64,000 nucleotides of DNA from Gordonia jinghuaiqii. GTDB lineage: Bacteria > Actinomycetota > Actinomycetes > Mycobacteriales > Mycobacteriaceae. Shown in pieces: positions 20,001-27,040 of the stretch. The first letter of the stretch is position 1. Every line of letters starts with the position of its first letter. The stretch spans positions 4,774,001 through 4,838,000 of the forward strand of contig NZ_CP059491.1 of the NCBI RefSeq assembly GCF_014041935.1, given 5' to 3'. The notes beneath the pieces were generated by a model that worked only from the letters and a program-made list of their open reading frames with translations, was not told the origin of the DNA and searched no databases. A program made the translations under genes and the position numbers.

Positions 20001-20244
20001 TCCGGAGAGCACGACCCCGTCGTTCTCGCGTGGTCGTCGTACGACGGGGCCGTCGCCGATGGAACGTGGACTCAGCTCGAACGCCACACCCGCGGCTCCG
20101 TCCCACTCCGACGACACCGGTTCGTCAGAGGAGTCGGGCACGCGCAAGCGGCCGCGTACCGATCGCCACGCCCGTGACGACTCAGGCGACGACGGGCAGA
20201 TCAGCGTCCAGGAACTGCTCAAGCGGAGCCGTTCGCAGAAGTGA
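17020..20244 (+). CDS. mmpL3: trehalose monomycolate exporter MmpL3
   Basis: 1074 residues; GTG start with AAAGGA upstream. RND-superfamily transporter that flips or exports trehalose monomycolate for the mycolic-acid outer layer; essential in mycobacteria. Twelve membrane spans in two halves, with the proton-relay Asp-Tyr pairs at D266-Y267 (GIAIDYGLFIVSRF) and D656-Y657 (FGLSTDYEVFLLSRM), matching D256-Y257 and D645-Y646 of M. tuberculosis MmpL3. The last ~300 residues after SVMKLLGDDCWW are a Pro/Gln/Arg-rich cytoplasmic tail, longer than the tail I recall for the mycobacterial protein, ending in SVQELLKRSRSQK. Position next to the NYN/trmB genes supports orthology rather than another MmpL. 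Confidence 0.96.
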   Translation: MFRFIGTFVYRMRFLVIAVMIAMMAGLGLYGLDLGKHLSQSGWFDPTSESDLGSRYADQALGRDHTSDVILMVTPPEGTRVDDKAFGAKVETFVEDLIATHPDIVGRADPGLYDPFLDQPAQSALQERLFTEDGRHAFISIGVAGDDDTTVLNNYKIIEPFFDDIGERFDLPDTTFELAGLQPVSGSMAEGMDKDIHRAEVIALPIVAIMLFFVFGGVVAACLPVLIGGLTIAGSLGIMKILALTTELNIFAQSVVTLIGLGIAIDYGLFIVSRFREELGEGYSTKAAVRRTVMTAGQTVVFSATIIVAALACLLIMPQGFLKSVAYGAIASVSLAAILSITVLPAILGILGPRVNLLSISTLMKYTVIPLVRRFSTEERAMAIEDRFSGRMKTSQEVENGFWGRLATWVMKHPVKTAVPTVLLLLALIIPFGSIQFGGISEKFLPPDNPNRVAQEKFDEYFPSERTEAVKLVIVYDESSQEDQNKLDAIAKRADEIPGFTNKFSDPDKSDFGSYDPERYPNVGVYQVSAGLKDRNTAAKAIEQLRAIDTEGLTMYVAGTPALTQDSIDALMDRLPLMAVMLVLITGVLMFLQFGSIVLPIKAALMTALGLGATLGILTWIFVDGHGAEIANFTPGPLFAAILVLIIAIVFGLSTDYEVFLLSRMVEARQKGASTTEAIRSGTAHTGGIITAAAAILVVVTGAFSLSEIVMMKYIAYGMIAALILDATVIRMLLVPSVMKLLGDDCWWAPRWMRVVQRKIGLGEAVLDDEPDEQRDSGVGRPMSAGTLVAEAPTSVMVAARPRQMPAGATPARRRPPVTDTRQPGAQPQRPGGPVTQQPAPAQPVPPQSTPPQQRPHQPAPGRGNTPVGNRPQGPTPPRPARVGPAPSSGTPVPEPTADRRPVAPYRRPGLPKSDRPDTGGWSLGEGGIRLGDETSRPSAGDRPTPPATDTAPGRPASSPTPPRANPDAGQPSPLGRRPALDQTGRRPLAASVSPESTTPSFSRGRRTTGPSPMERGLSSNATPAAPSHSDDTGSSEESGTRKRPRTDRHARDDSGDDGQISVQELLKRSRSQK

Positions 20245-20369
20245 ACGTCTTCGCCGGTTGACCCGGCCCCGGCCTCGTGGACCGAGGGGCGCCACACAGA
20301 GCCGCTCGATCCATAAGACCGGGACCGGGGATTCATCGGCGATCGAGATGAATCGGGGATGGGCCAGGA

Positions 20370-20384
20370 CAGGGCATTGCCCTG
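20370..20384. promoter_or_regulatory. 15-bp palindrome upstream of MFS gene
   Basis: cagggcattgccctg is a perfect palindrome around a central T, 65 bp upstream of the carrier start. A possible regulator site; no divergent regulator gene is adjacent. Confidence 0.3.
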
Positions 20385-20448
20385 ATGTGACCGCTGCCGC
20401 ACTCCGCGCAGGATGTCACCCAGCACACTGACGCTGGAGGGCAGCCGA

Positions 20449-21822
20449 ATGAACTCATCCACCACCTGGACATCGCCAGAGCACCGCCGAAGCGTGCTCT
20501 GGATCGTCACGCTCGCCGCCATCGCGATCGTGTTCGACGGCTACGACCTGGTCGTCTACGGCACCGTCCTGCCGACTCTGCTCGACGACCCGACGCAACT
20601 CGGTCAACTCACCCCGGCCACCGCCGGTGTACTCGGCTCCTACGCCCTCATCGGCGTGATGGTCGGCGCGCTGACCGCCGGAGCCCTGGGCGACCGGGTG
20701 GGCCGCCGCCGGATGATGCTGGCGAACATCGCCTGGTTCTCGATCGGCATGGGCGCCACCGCGCTGGCCCACGATCTCACCACGTTCGGCATCCTGCGCT
20801 TCGTCACCGGTATCGGTGTCGGCGGTCTCGTCGCCACCGCGGGCGCGATGGTCGCCGAGTTCGCTCCCCCGGCCAGGCGGAATCTGTTCAACGCGATCGT
20901 CTACAGCGGCGTTCCGGCCGGCGGCGTTCTCGCCTCGACCCTGGCGATCCTCCTCGCCGATCACATCGGCTGGCGCGGGCTCTTCTGGATCGGCGCGCTG
21001 CCGCTGGTCACCCTCTTGCCGCTGGCCCTGCTCAAGATGCCCGAGTCCCCGCAGTGGCTGGTCACCCGGGACCGCTTCGAGGAGGCCCGTGAGATCTCCA
21101 CGCGCACCGGCATTCCCGCGGACCTGCGCCGACGGCACCTCACCGGGTCGGCCGACACCGCCGAGAAGGTCGGTTTCGCGGTTCTGGCCTCGCGTCGCTT
21201 CGCGGTCCCGACCATGCTCCTGGGCATGATGAGTTTTGTGGGCCTGCTGCTGACCTACGGCCTCAACACGTGGCTGCCCCAGATCATGGAGACGAACGGC
21301 TTCGACGCCAAGGGCTCGTTGTCGTTCCTGCTGGTGCTCAACGGCGGCGCCATCGTCGGCGGCCTGATCGCCGCCCGTTTCGCCGATCGCCGGGGCCCGC
21401 AACAGGTCGTCGCGACGTCGTTCTGCCTGGCGACCTTCGCACTCGTGGGCCTGACGTTCGGGCTGCCACTACCACTGCTCCTCGCTGCGGTGGCGGTCGC
21501 CGGTACCGGCACCATCGGCACCCAGGTCCTGATCTACGGATTCGTGTCGAACTTCTACCCGACGCGGGCCCGTGCCGCGGGTGTGGCGTGGTGTGCCGGC
21601 TTCGGCCGTCTCGGCGGGATCGTCGGCCCGGTCATCGGCGGCCTGCTGATCGGTGCGGGAATCTCTTCGGCGACCGCGTTCTACCTCTTCGCCGGAATCG
21701 CGCTCGCCGGTGCGGCGGCCACGTTGGCGGTGGTGTCGCCGAAGTCGACACCGACGTCGACATCGGCCACCGAACCGACGCCGGGGCGGACACCACCCGC
21801 AGGCCTCGCAGTCACCGAATGA
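20449..21822 (+). CDS. MFS transporter, aromatic acid:H+ symporter (AAHS) type
   Basis: 457 residues from ATG 20449, which has GGAGGG 7 nt upstream; an in-frame ATG at 20413 lacks a site. Twelve predicted spans. The first span carries IAIVFDGYDLVVYGTVLP, the DGYD signature of the PcaK/BenK/VanK (AAHS) family, and loop 2-3 has GALGDRVGRRRMM. The conserved ATAGAMVAEFAPPARRN in span 5 also fits. Family members import protonated aromatic acids such as benzoate, 4-hydroxybenzoate or vanillate. No catabolic genes are adjacent, so the substrate is open. Confidence 0.88.
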   Translation: MNSSTTWTSPEHRRSVLWIVTLAAIAIVFDGYDLVVYGTVLPTLLDDPTQLGQLTPATAGVLGSYALIGVMVGALTAGALGDRVGRRRMMLANIAWFSIGMGATALAHDLTTFGILRFVTGIGVGGLVATAGAMVAEFAPPARRNLFNAIVYSGVPAGGVLASTLAILLADHIGWRGLFWIGALPLVTLLPLALLKMPESPQWLVTRDRFEEAREISTRTGIPADLRRRHLTGSADTAEKVGFAVLASRRFAVPTMLLGMMSFVGLLLTYGLNTWLPQIMETNGFDAKGSLSFLLVLNGGAIVGGLIAARFADRRGPQQVVATSFCLATFALVGLTFGLPLPLLLAAVAVAGTGTIGTQVLIYGFVSNFYPTRARAAGVAWCAGFGRLGGIVGPVIGGLLIGAGISSATAFYLFAGIALAGAAATLAVVSPKSTPTSTSATEPTPGRTPPAGLAVTE

Positions 21823-21881
21823 TGTTCGAGCCCAGCGATTCCCATCTCTGACACAGCCGACCACGCGGCCTGGAGCAGGAC

Positions 21882-22598
21882 TCAGTCCTCCTCCAGGCCG
21901 TGTTCGATCACATACCGGGTCAACTCCACGCGATTGCCGAGCTGCAGTTTGCGGAGCGTGGCCTGGACGTGGTTCTCGACGGTACGGTGACTCAGGTCGA
22001 GGCGTCGCGCGATCTGCTTGGCGCTCAGGCCCTTCGCGACCAGACGCAAGACCTCGGTCTCCCGCTCGGTGAGCACGGGGATCTCAGGCGTGGAATCGGG
22101 TTGCAGCGACATCCGCCGGTACTCCCCGAGCACGAGGCCGGCGAGGCCGGGCGTGAACACCGCCTGCCCCTGCGCGGTTGCGCGCACCGCCGAGACGAGC
22201 TCCTCCCGCGAGGAGGACTTCACGAGATACCCACTGGCGCCGGCCTTCACGGCTTCGAGGACATCGTCGCGCTCCCCCGAGGCGGACAACACCAGGATGC
22301 GGGTACGCGGCGACACCTCGAGGACTGCGGCGGTCGCCTCGGTTCCGGTGCCATCGGGCAGTTGCATGTCCATCAGGACCACGTCGGGGGTGACCGCCGC
22401 AGCACGCCGGCCCGCACTGCCCACGCCGTCGGCGGTCGCGACAACGTCGAAACCCTCGTCCGTGAGATCCCTCGCGACCGCCTCGCGCCAGATCGGGTGG
22501 TCGTCGACCACCATGATCCGCAGACGCGGCTCACCCCGGTCTGCTGCGGCATCGTCCTGTGCGGCACCGTTGTGTGCGGTGCCATGTGTTGCGGCCAC
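21882..22598 (-). CDS. NarL/FixJ-family response regulator
   Basis: 238 residues from GTG 22598; GAGGGAG overlaps the kinase stop 6 nt upstream, which decides this start over the in-frame ATG at 22643. The receiver domain begins RIMVVDDHPIWREAV (acidic pocket DD), with the phosphorylatable Asp in VVLMDMQLPDGTGTEA and the Lys in GYLVKSSSREELV. C-terminal LuxR helix-turn-helix: LTERETEVLRLVAKGLSAKQ followed by RTVENHVQATLRKL. It is the last gene of the AI-2E/kinase/regulator operon and the cognate partner of the kinase. Confidence 0.93.
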   Translation of the reverse strand: MAATHGTAHNGAAQDDAAADRGEPRLRIMVVDDHPIWREAVARDLTDEGFDVVATADGVGSAGRRAAAVTPDVVLMDMQLPDGTGTEATAAVLEVSPRTRILVLSASGERDDVLEAVKAGASGYLVKSSSREELVSAVRATAQGQAVFTPGLAGLVLGEYRRMSLQPDSTPEIPVLTERETEVLRLVAKGLSAKQIARRLDLSHRTVENHVQATLRKLQLGNRVELTRYVIEHGLEED

Positions 22599-22609
22599 GT
22601 CGGGCTCCC

Positions 22610-23839
22610 TCAGCTCTCGTTCCTCGGGACGGTGAACTCCCACTCGGTGCCGCCGCCGGGCTCGGTGTCGAGCACCGCGGTCCCGCCCAGCGATTCGATC
22701 CGTCCCACAATGGATTTCGACACCCCGAGCCGACCCTGCGACTCGGCCTGCACCAGCCGGCCGTCTACGATGCCGACTCCGTCGTCGCGCACACTCACCA
22801 CGACGGCGTCCCCCAGATCTTCCACCAGGACATAGGTCCGCGCACCGGGACCCGCATGATGACGCACGTTGTCGAGTGCGTTGCCGACCGCCGCGCGGAT
22901 CTCCGAGCCCACCCGGGCGGCGACGGTCACCGGGGCCGCGGGCGCACTCACCGACACCTCGCCGTCGGCGAACTCGCGCAGCGACGCGGCGAGATCGACC
23001 GTGGCGGGCGCCGAACCGCTCCCGACACCGATCTCCTCGTCGGCGTCGGAGATGAGCCGGCGCAGAGCGCGCTCCTGTTCGGCGGCGAGTGCGGCCAGTT
23101 CGGCTGTGGAACCGCCGATCTCCCGACCGCGCCGGGCAATCAGGGCCAGCACCTGCAACACCCCGTCGTGAACCTCACGCGACAACCGTTCGCGCTCCTC
23201 GGCCGCCGCGGCGATGCGCGCGGCCTGCGAGATCTTCTCGTGTGCCCGGCGCGCGATCGCGGCGGCCAGACCGACCGCCATCCCGGCCGCGATGATCACG
23301 ATGATCGTCGCGTTGCGCCCGAAGTCGAGGTCGAATGCGCCCTTCACGAAGGTGCTCGTCCCGCCGACGATCAGGCCTGCCACGATCCCACCGACCGGTC
23401 CCGCGAGAATCGCGACCGAGATGACGGCGTTGGTGGCCCAGAGCGTGGTGGGCCACGTCTGGTTGTGCCAGGCCCACTCCGCCCCGGCGACATAGGAAGT
23501 CGAGAGCATGAGGCCGCACACCACGACGACCTCGATGCTCACCCAGTACCTGTTACGGGCGAACCCCACGAAGTACCCGATTCCGCACACCAGCGTCCAC
23601 GCCGACAGCGCCCCGAAGAGCAGCCAGGCCACAGCGCCGCGGTCGAGGTCGGGGTTGATCGCGATCTGGAACCCGAGGGCGTAGAGGAACGACAGGAGTC
23701 GGAAGATCTGCGCGGCACGCCACAGGGGCCCGACGGGGTCGTCGTCGATGAGTTCGTCGCCCATGGCCGAGGACGGCCGGTCCTTGCCGCCCGCCTGCCG
23801 TGCTCGCGTAAGTGATCGCGAAAGCTCCGGTCCGGTCAC
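22610..23839 (-). CDS. sensor histidine kinase, HisKA_3 (MacS-like) family
   Basis: 409 residues. GTG 23839 overlaps the AI-2E gene stop by 4 nt. The N-terminal half has about six membrane spans (residues 50-205) without a large extracellular domain. Dimerisation/phosphotransfer helix ERERLSREVHDGVLQVLALI contains the phospho-His; the ATPase domain has AVGNALDNVRHHAG (N box), VVVSVRDDGVGIV (G1) and GRLGVSKSIVGRIESLGG (G2). This layout is that of kinases sensing within or near the membrane. Being coupled to an AI-2E-like protein suggests that protein helps sensing or is functionally tied to it. Confidence 0.92.
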   Translation of the reverse strand: MTGPELSRSLTRARQAGGKDRPSSAMGDELIDDDPVGPLWRAAQIFRLLSFLYALGFQIAINPDLDRGAVAWLLFGALSAWTLVCGIGYFVGFARNRYWVSIEVVVVCGLMLSTSYVAGAEWAWHNQTWPTTLWATNAVISVAILAGPVGGIVAGLIVGGTSTFVKGAFDLDFGRNATIIVIIAAGMAVGLAAAIARRAHEKISQAARIAAAAEERERLSREVHDGVLQVLALIARRGREIGGSTAELAALAAEQERALRRLISDADEEIGVGSGSAPATVDLAASLREFADGEVSVSAPAAPVTVAARVGSEIRAAVGNALDNVRHHAGPGARTYVLVEDLGDAVVVSVRDDGVGIVDGRLVQAESQGRLGVSKSIVGRIESLGGTAVLDTEPGGGTEWEFTVPRNES

Positions 23840-25170
23840 GTTCCGCCGCCGATGTCCCGCTGTTCCGCGTCCCCCGGCGCCGTGTCCCCGTCCACCGACC
23901 GTTCGACGACGGCTTCGGCTGCGGCGTCGGGGTCGCGGGTGTCCCAGGTCGGCGGGGCCGGCTCTGCGACCGAGCCCCCGACCGCTGATCGGTCGTTCCG
24001 GTCCTCGCCCTCGGCGCCGGGGCCACGGCTGTCGTCACCCTCCCCGTCGCGGCCCTCCCCGTCGTGTCGCTCACCGTCGCGACTGTTGAGCTGTCGGATC
24101 GCGGTGTTGAGGAAGGCGATGAGGGGGACGGCCAGCAGTCCGCCGATGATGCCCGCCGACACGAGGCCCGCGGCGATGCCGAGCACCACCGCGACCGGAT
24201 GCAACCGAACCGAACGACCGAGCAGGAATGGTTGCAGCACATGGCTTTCCAGCTGCATGACACCGACCACGATCGCCAGTGCCACGACTGCTGCGATCCA
24301 GCCCTGGGTGACGAGTGCGACGAGCACCGCCAGCGAACCGGTCAGCAGGGCACCGACGATCGGGATGAACGCACCGAGGAAGACCAGAGACGCCAGTGGA
24401 AGCGCGAGCGGCACCTGCAGGATCGCCAGCCCGATGCCGATGCCGCAGGCGTCGACGAAGGCCACCACGACGGTGGCGCGCACGTAGCCGACGAGGGTGC
24501 CGAAACCGGCGATCCCGGCCCGCCACACCTTCTCGCGGCTGCTCTCGGGCACGACGTTGACCGAGAATCGCCAGATCTGGCCGCCGCCGTAGAGGAAGAA
24601 GATCAACAGGAAGATCATCAGGAGAGCGCCGGTGACGATCTCACTCGCGGTGGTCGCGGTGGCGAGGGCGCCGCTGGTCACCCGCTCCTGGTTGCGCTGC
24701 AAGAAGTCCAGCGAATCGGTGCCGAGGTTGCGCACCTGATCGGGGTCGAGACCGAGCGGGCCGTCGACGAGCCAGTCCCGGCCCCGTTCGATGGTCACCC
24801 GAACCTTGTCTGCGAGTTCGGGGACACCACGGATGAATTCGCGGACCACGAACGTCATGACGCCCGCGAGAAGCCCGACCGCCAGGACGATGCTGATGAT
24901 GACCGCCAACGCGCGGGGCACGCCGCGGCGGTCCATCACGTCGACCGCCGGCACCAGCATGGCCGCGATCAGAGTCGCCAGCGCCACCGGCACGAGGACT
25001 TCCTCGAACTCGACGAACACGCGGGTGGCGACGTAGGCGACGGCGGCGATGAGCAGCAGACGCCAGCTCCATTCGGCCGCGGCACGCACCTGCGGGTGGA
25101 CTTTGGCCCGGTCGATGGACGCGAGGTCTGGGGCTTGGCGCGGCCCGTCGCCCCTCTCGGCTTCGCTCAC
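23836..25170 (-). CDS. AI-2E family transporter (Rv0205-type)
   Basis: About 444 residues from GTG 25170 (MSEAERGDGPRQ); no good ribosome-binding site is visible, so a leaderless transcript or GTG 25179 remain possible. Eight membrane spans in the usual AI-2E (PF01594) order: a first pair near LLLIAAVAYVATRVFVEFEE, a long soluble stretch with helices (RGVPELADKVRVTIERGRDW), then GALLMIFLLIFFLYGG and the C-terminal conserved LGAFIPIVGALLTGSLAVLV and LVSAGIIGGLLAVPLIAFLN. Despite the family name, substrates vary (ions, small molecules). The tail after residue 375 is Asp/Glu/Arg-rich low complexity. Divergent from the membrane protein at 25262, as Rv0205 and Rv0204c. Confidence 0.85.
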   Translation of the reverse strand: MSEAERGDGPRQAPDLASIDRAKVHPQVRAAAEWSWRLLLIAAVAYVATRVFVEFEEVLVPVALATLIAAMLVPAVDVMDRRGVPRALAVIISIVLAVGLLAGVMTFVVREFIRGVPELADKVRVTIERGRDWLVDGPLGLDPDQVRNLGTDSLDFLQRNQERVTSGALATATTASEIVTGALLMIFLLIFFLYGGGQIWRFSVNVVPESSREKVWRAGIAGFGTLVGYVRATVVVAFVDACGIGIGLAILQVPLALPLASLVFLGAFIPIVGALLTGSLAVLVALVTQGWIAAVVALAIVVGVMQLESHVLQPFLLGRSVRLHPVAVVLGIAAGLVSAGIIGGLLAVPLIAFLNTAIRQLNSRDGERHDGEGRDGEGDDSRGPGAEGEDRNDRSAVGGSVAEPAPPTWDTRDPDAAAEAVVERSVDGDTAPGDAEQRDIGGGT

Positions 25171-25261
25171 GTCAGCAACACTAGACTCAGCCGCCGCGGA
25201 CCGGGCCCGTCCCGGACGGGGGTGGTCATGAGCAAGGCTGCCCTGCCTTAGGGTGGCACCT

Positions 25262-26554
25262 ATGTCGTCAGAGGGTGTTGACTCGCCGGGGGGCGCGACA
25301 GCCCAGCCGGCCATGCGCCCTCGCTTCTGGTGGGTGCGCTGGGTACTCATCGCCGTCGTGCTGACCATCCTGACCGTCGAGGTCGTGCTGATCTGGCCCG
25401 AATTGAAGGGCGCCTGGCTCCGGATCGGCGACATCCAGTGGGGTTGGGTCGCCGCCTGCCTGGTCGCCGCCATGTTGTCGATGGACAGTTTCGCCCAGGT
25501 CCAGCGCGCTCTTCTGCGCTCGGCGGGTGTTCGGGTCACGCAGTGGAAGTCGCTGTCGGTCATCCTCGCCGCCAACTCGTTGAGTCAGACCATGCCCGGC
25601 GGCCAGGTGCTGGCGCCCGCGTTCACCTACCGCGAGACACGCAAGTGGGGTGCGACCCCGGTCGTCGCGTCGTGGCAGGTGGTGATGTCCGGCCTGCTCG
25701 CCGGCGTCGGGCTCGCGGTGCTCGGTTTCGGAGGCGCGCTGCTGGCCGGCGCGAAGACCAGCCCGTTCTCGGTCGTGTTCTCGGTGGCCGGATTCCTCGC
25801 CGTCGCGGTGGTCCTGCAGTACCTGGCGAGCCACCCCGAGTCGCTGAAGAGCACGGGTATTCGCGTTCTCGGCTGGAGCAACCAGCTCCGCAACAAGCCC
25901 GACCAGCACGGCGCCACGCGTCTCCTCGAGACCCTCGAACAGCTCCGTGCGGTGCAGCTGACCAAGCGCGACACCTCGGTGGCCTTCGGATGGAGCCTGT
26001 TCAACTGGGTCGCCGACGTCGCGTGCCTGATGTTCGCGTGCTGGGCGGTCGATGCCCATCCGAGCATCTCCGGGCTGATGGTCGCCTACGCGGCGGGTAA
26101 GGCCGTCGGGTCGGCGATCCCGTTGCTCCCCGGCGGCATCGGCGTCGTCGACGCGGTCCTCGTGCCCGCGCTCACCAGTGCCGGCATGCCCGCGGCCGAC
26201 GCGATCACCGCCGTCCTCATCTACCGGTTCATCAGCTATGTGATCGTCTCGGCGATCGGGTGGGTGGTCATCGCCATCATGTTCCGGTCGACGTTCAAGC
26301 GCGACGAGACCTTCGTCGACGAGATCGAACGCGACACCGAACAGTCACCGGTGGGAGCCGACGGCGGTCCGAACGGCCCGGGGCCGGCACCCCCGCCCGC
26401 GGAGTCCGCCGCCGCCGAGCACCCGACCGAGGCCGCCCTTCCGCCCGCCTCGCCGCTCGACAGCTCCCCACTCGACGAGCTGCGCCGGAATCCGCCGGTG
26501 GGGGGATCGACACGGAGGACCGACACCGATCCTCCGTCGGACCCGGTACGGTAG
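25262..26554 (+). CDS. lysylphosphatidylglycerol-synthase-like transmembrane protein (Rv0204c-type)
   Basis: 430 residues from ATG 25262 (GTG 25253 is in frame). Eight or so spans of the UPF0104/LPG_synthase_TM type (PF03706): LTILTVEVVLIWPEL, ILAANSLSQTMPGGQVLAPAF (family motif with the PGG turn), and IPLLPGGIGVVDAVLVPAL near the C-terminal spans. There is no soluble aminoacyl-transferase domain, so it is the membrane part only, as in flippase-like relatives. The last 80 residues are a Pro/Ala/Ser-rich cytoplasmic tail. Followed after 6 bp by the DUF3054 gene. Confidence 0.85.
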   Translation: MSSEGVDSPGGATAQPAMRPRFWWVRWVLIAVVLTILTVEVVLIWPELKGAWLRIGDIQWGWVAACLVAAMLSMDSFAQVQRALLRSAGVRVTQWKSLSVILAANSLSQTMPGGQVLAPAFTYRETRKWGATPVVASWQVVMSGLLAGVGLAVLGFGGALLAGAKTSPFSVVFSVAGFLAVAVVLQYLASHPESLKSTGIRVLGWSNQLRNKPDQHGATRLLETLEQLRAVQLTKRDTSVAFGWSLFNWVADVACLMFACWAVDAHPSISGLMVAYAAGKAVGSAIPLLPGGIGVVDAVLVPALTSAGMPAADAITAVLIYRFISYVIVSAIGWVVIAIMFRSTFKRDETFVDEIERDTEQSPVGADGGPNGPGPAPPPAESAAAEHPTEAALPPASPLDSSPLDELRRNPPVGGSTRRTDTDPPSDPVR

Positions 26555-26560
26555 TCCACC

Positions 26561-27025
26561 ATGCTCAGCTCGAAGATGTCCCGGGGCCCCGACACGGCCG
26601 ACGCCGGGACCTCTCCCGCGAAGGGGAGAGCCACGGGGCCGGTCGCTGCCCTGTTCGACGCGGTGGCGATCACGGTGTTCGTGCTCATCGGCCGGGCCAG
26701 CCATGAGGAGGGCTACGCCCCGGCCTCGGTGCTCCACACCTTGTGGCCGTTCCTCATCGGGTGTGCGGCGGGCTGGTCGATCACCTACGTGTACGCGCAC
26801 GTCCGCTCGAGCGACTTCTTCGGCCACGACTTCCGGCCCGACCGCGTGGTGCCGGTGGGGATCGTCGTGTGGTTCTGCACGGTGACCGTGGCGATGATCC
26901 TGCGCTTCATCCTCGCCCAGGGCGTGGCGGTCAGCTTCATCATCGTCGCGACGCTGGTCCTCGCGCTCTTCCTGCTGGGTTGGCGCGCGGTGTTCGCCGT
27001 GCTGGGGCGCCGCGCCGCGGCGTGA
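26561..27025 (+). CDS. DUF3054 family membrane protein
   Basis: 154 residues. Four membrane spans with the family hallmarks AITVFVLIGRASHEEG, WPFLIGCAAGWSITY, VVWFCTVTVAMILRF and VAVSFIIVATLVLALFLLGWR. Starts 6 bp after the previous gene, so it belongs to the same transcript. Converges on the PBP-like gene with 15 bp between stops. Function of the family unknown. Confidence 0.88.
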   Translation: MLSSKMSRGPDTADAGTSPAKGRATGPVAALFDAVAITVFVLIGRASHEEGYAPASVLHTLWPFLIGCAAGWSITYVYAHVRSSDFFGHDFRPDRVVPVGIVVWFCTVTVAMILRFILAQGVAVSFIIVATLVLALFLLGWRAVFAVLGRRAAA

Positions 27026-27040
27026 CGCCCCACGATTCGG

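Noticed and set aside
25246..25262. ttagggtggcaccta resembling an iron-box (IdeR/DtxR) site before the lysyl-PG-synthase-like gene
   Set aside because: Only about 15 bp with several mismatches to the 19-bp consensus and no iron-related gene nearby.
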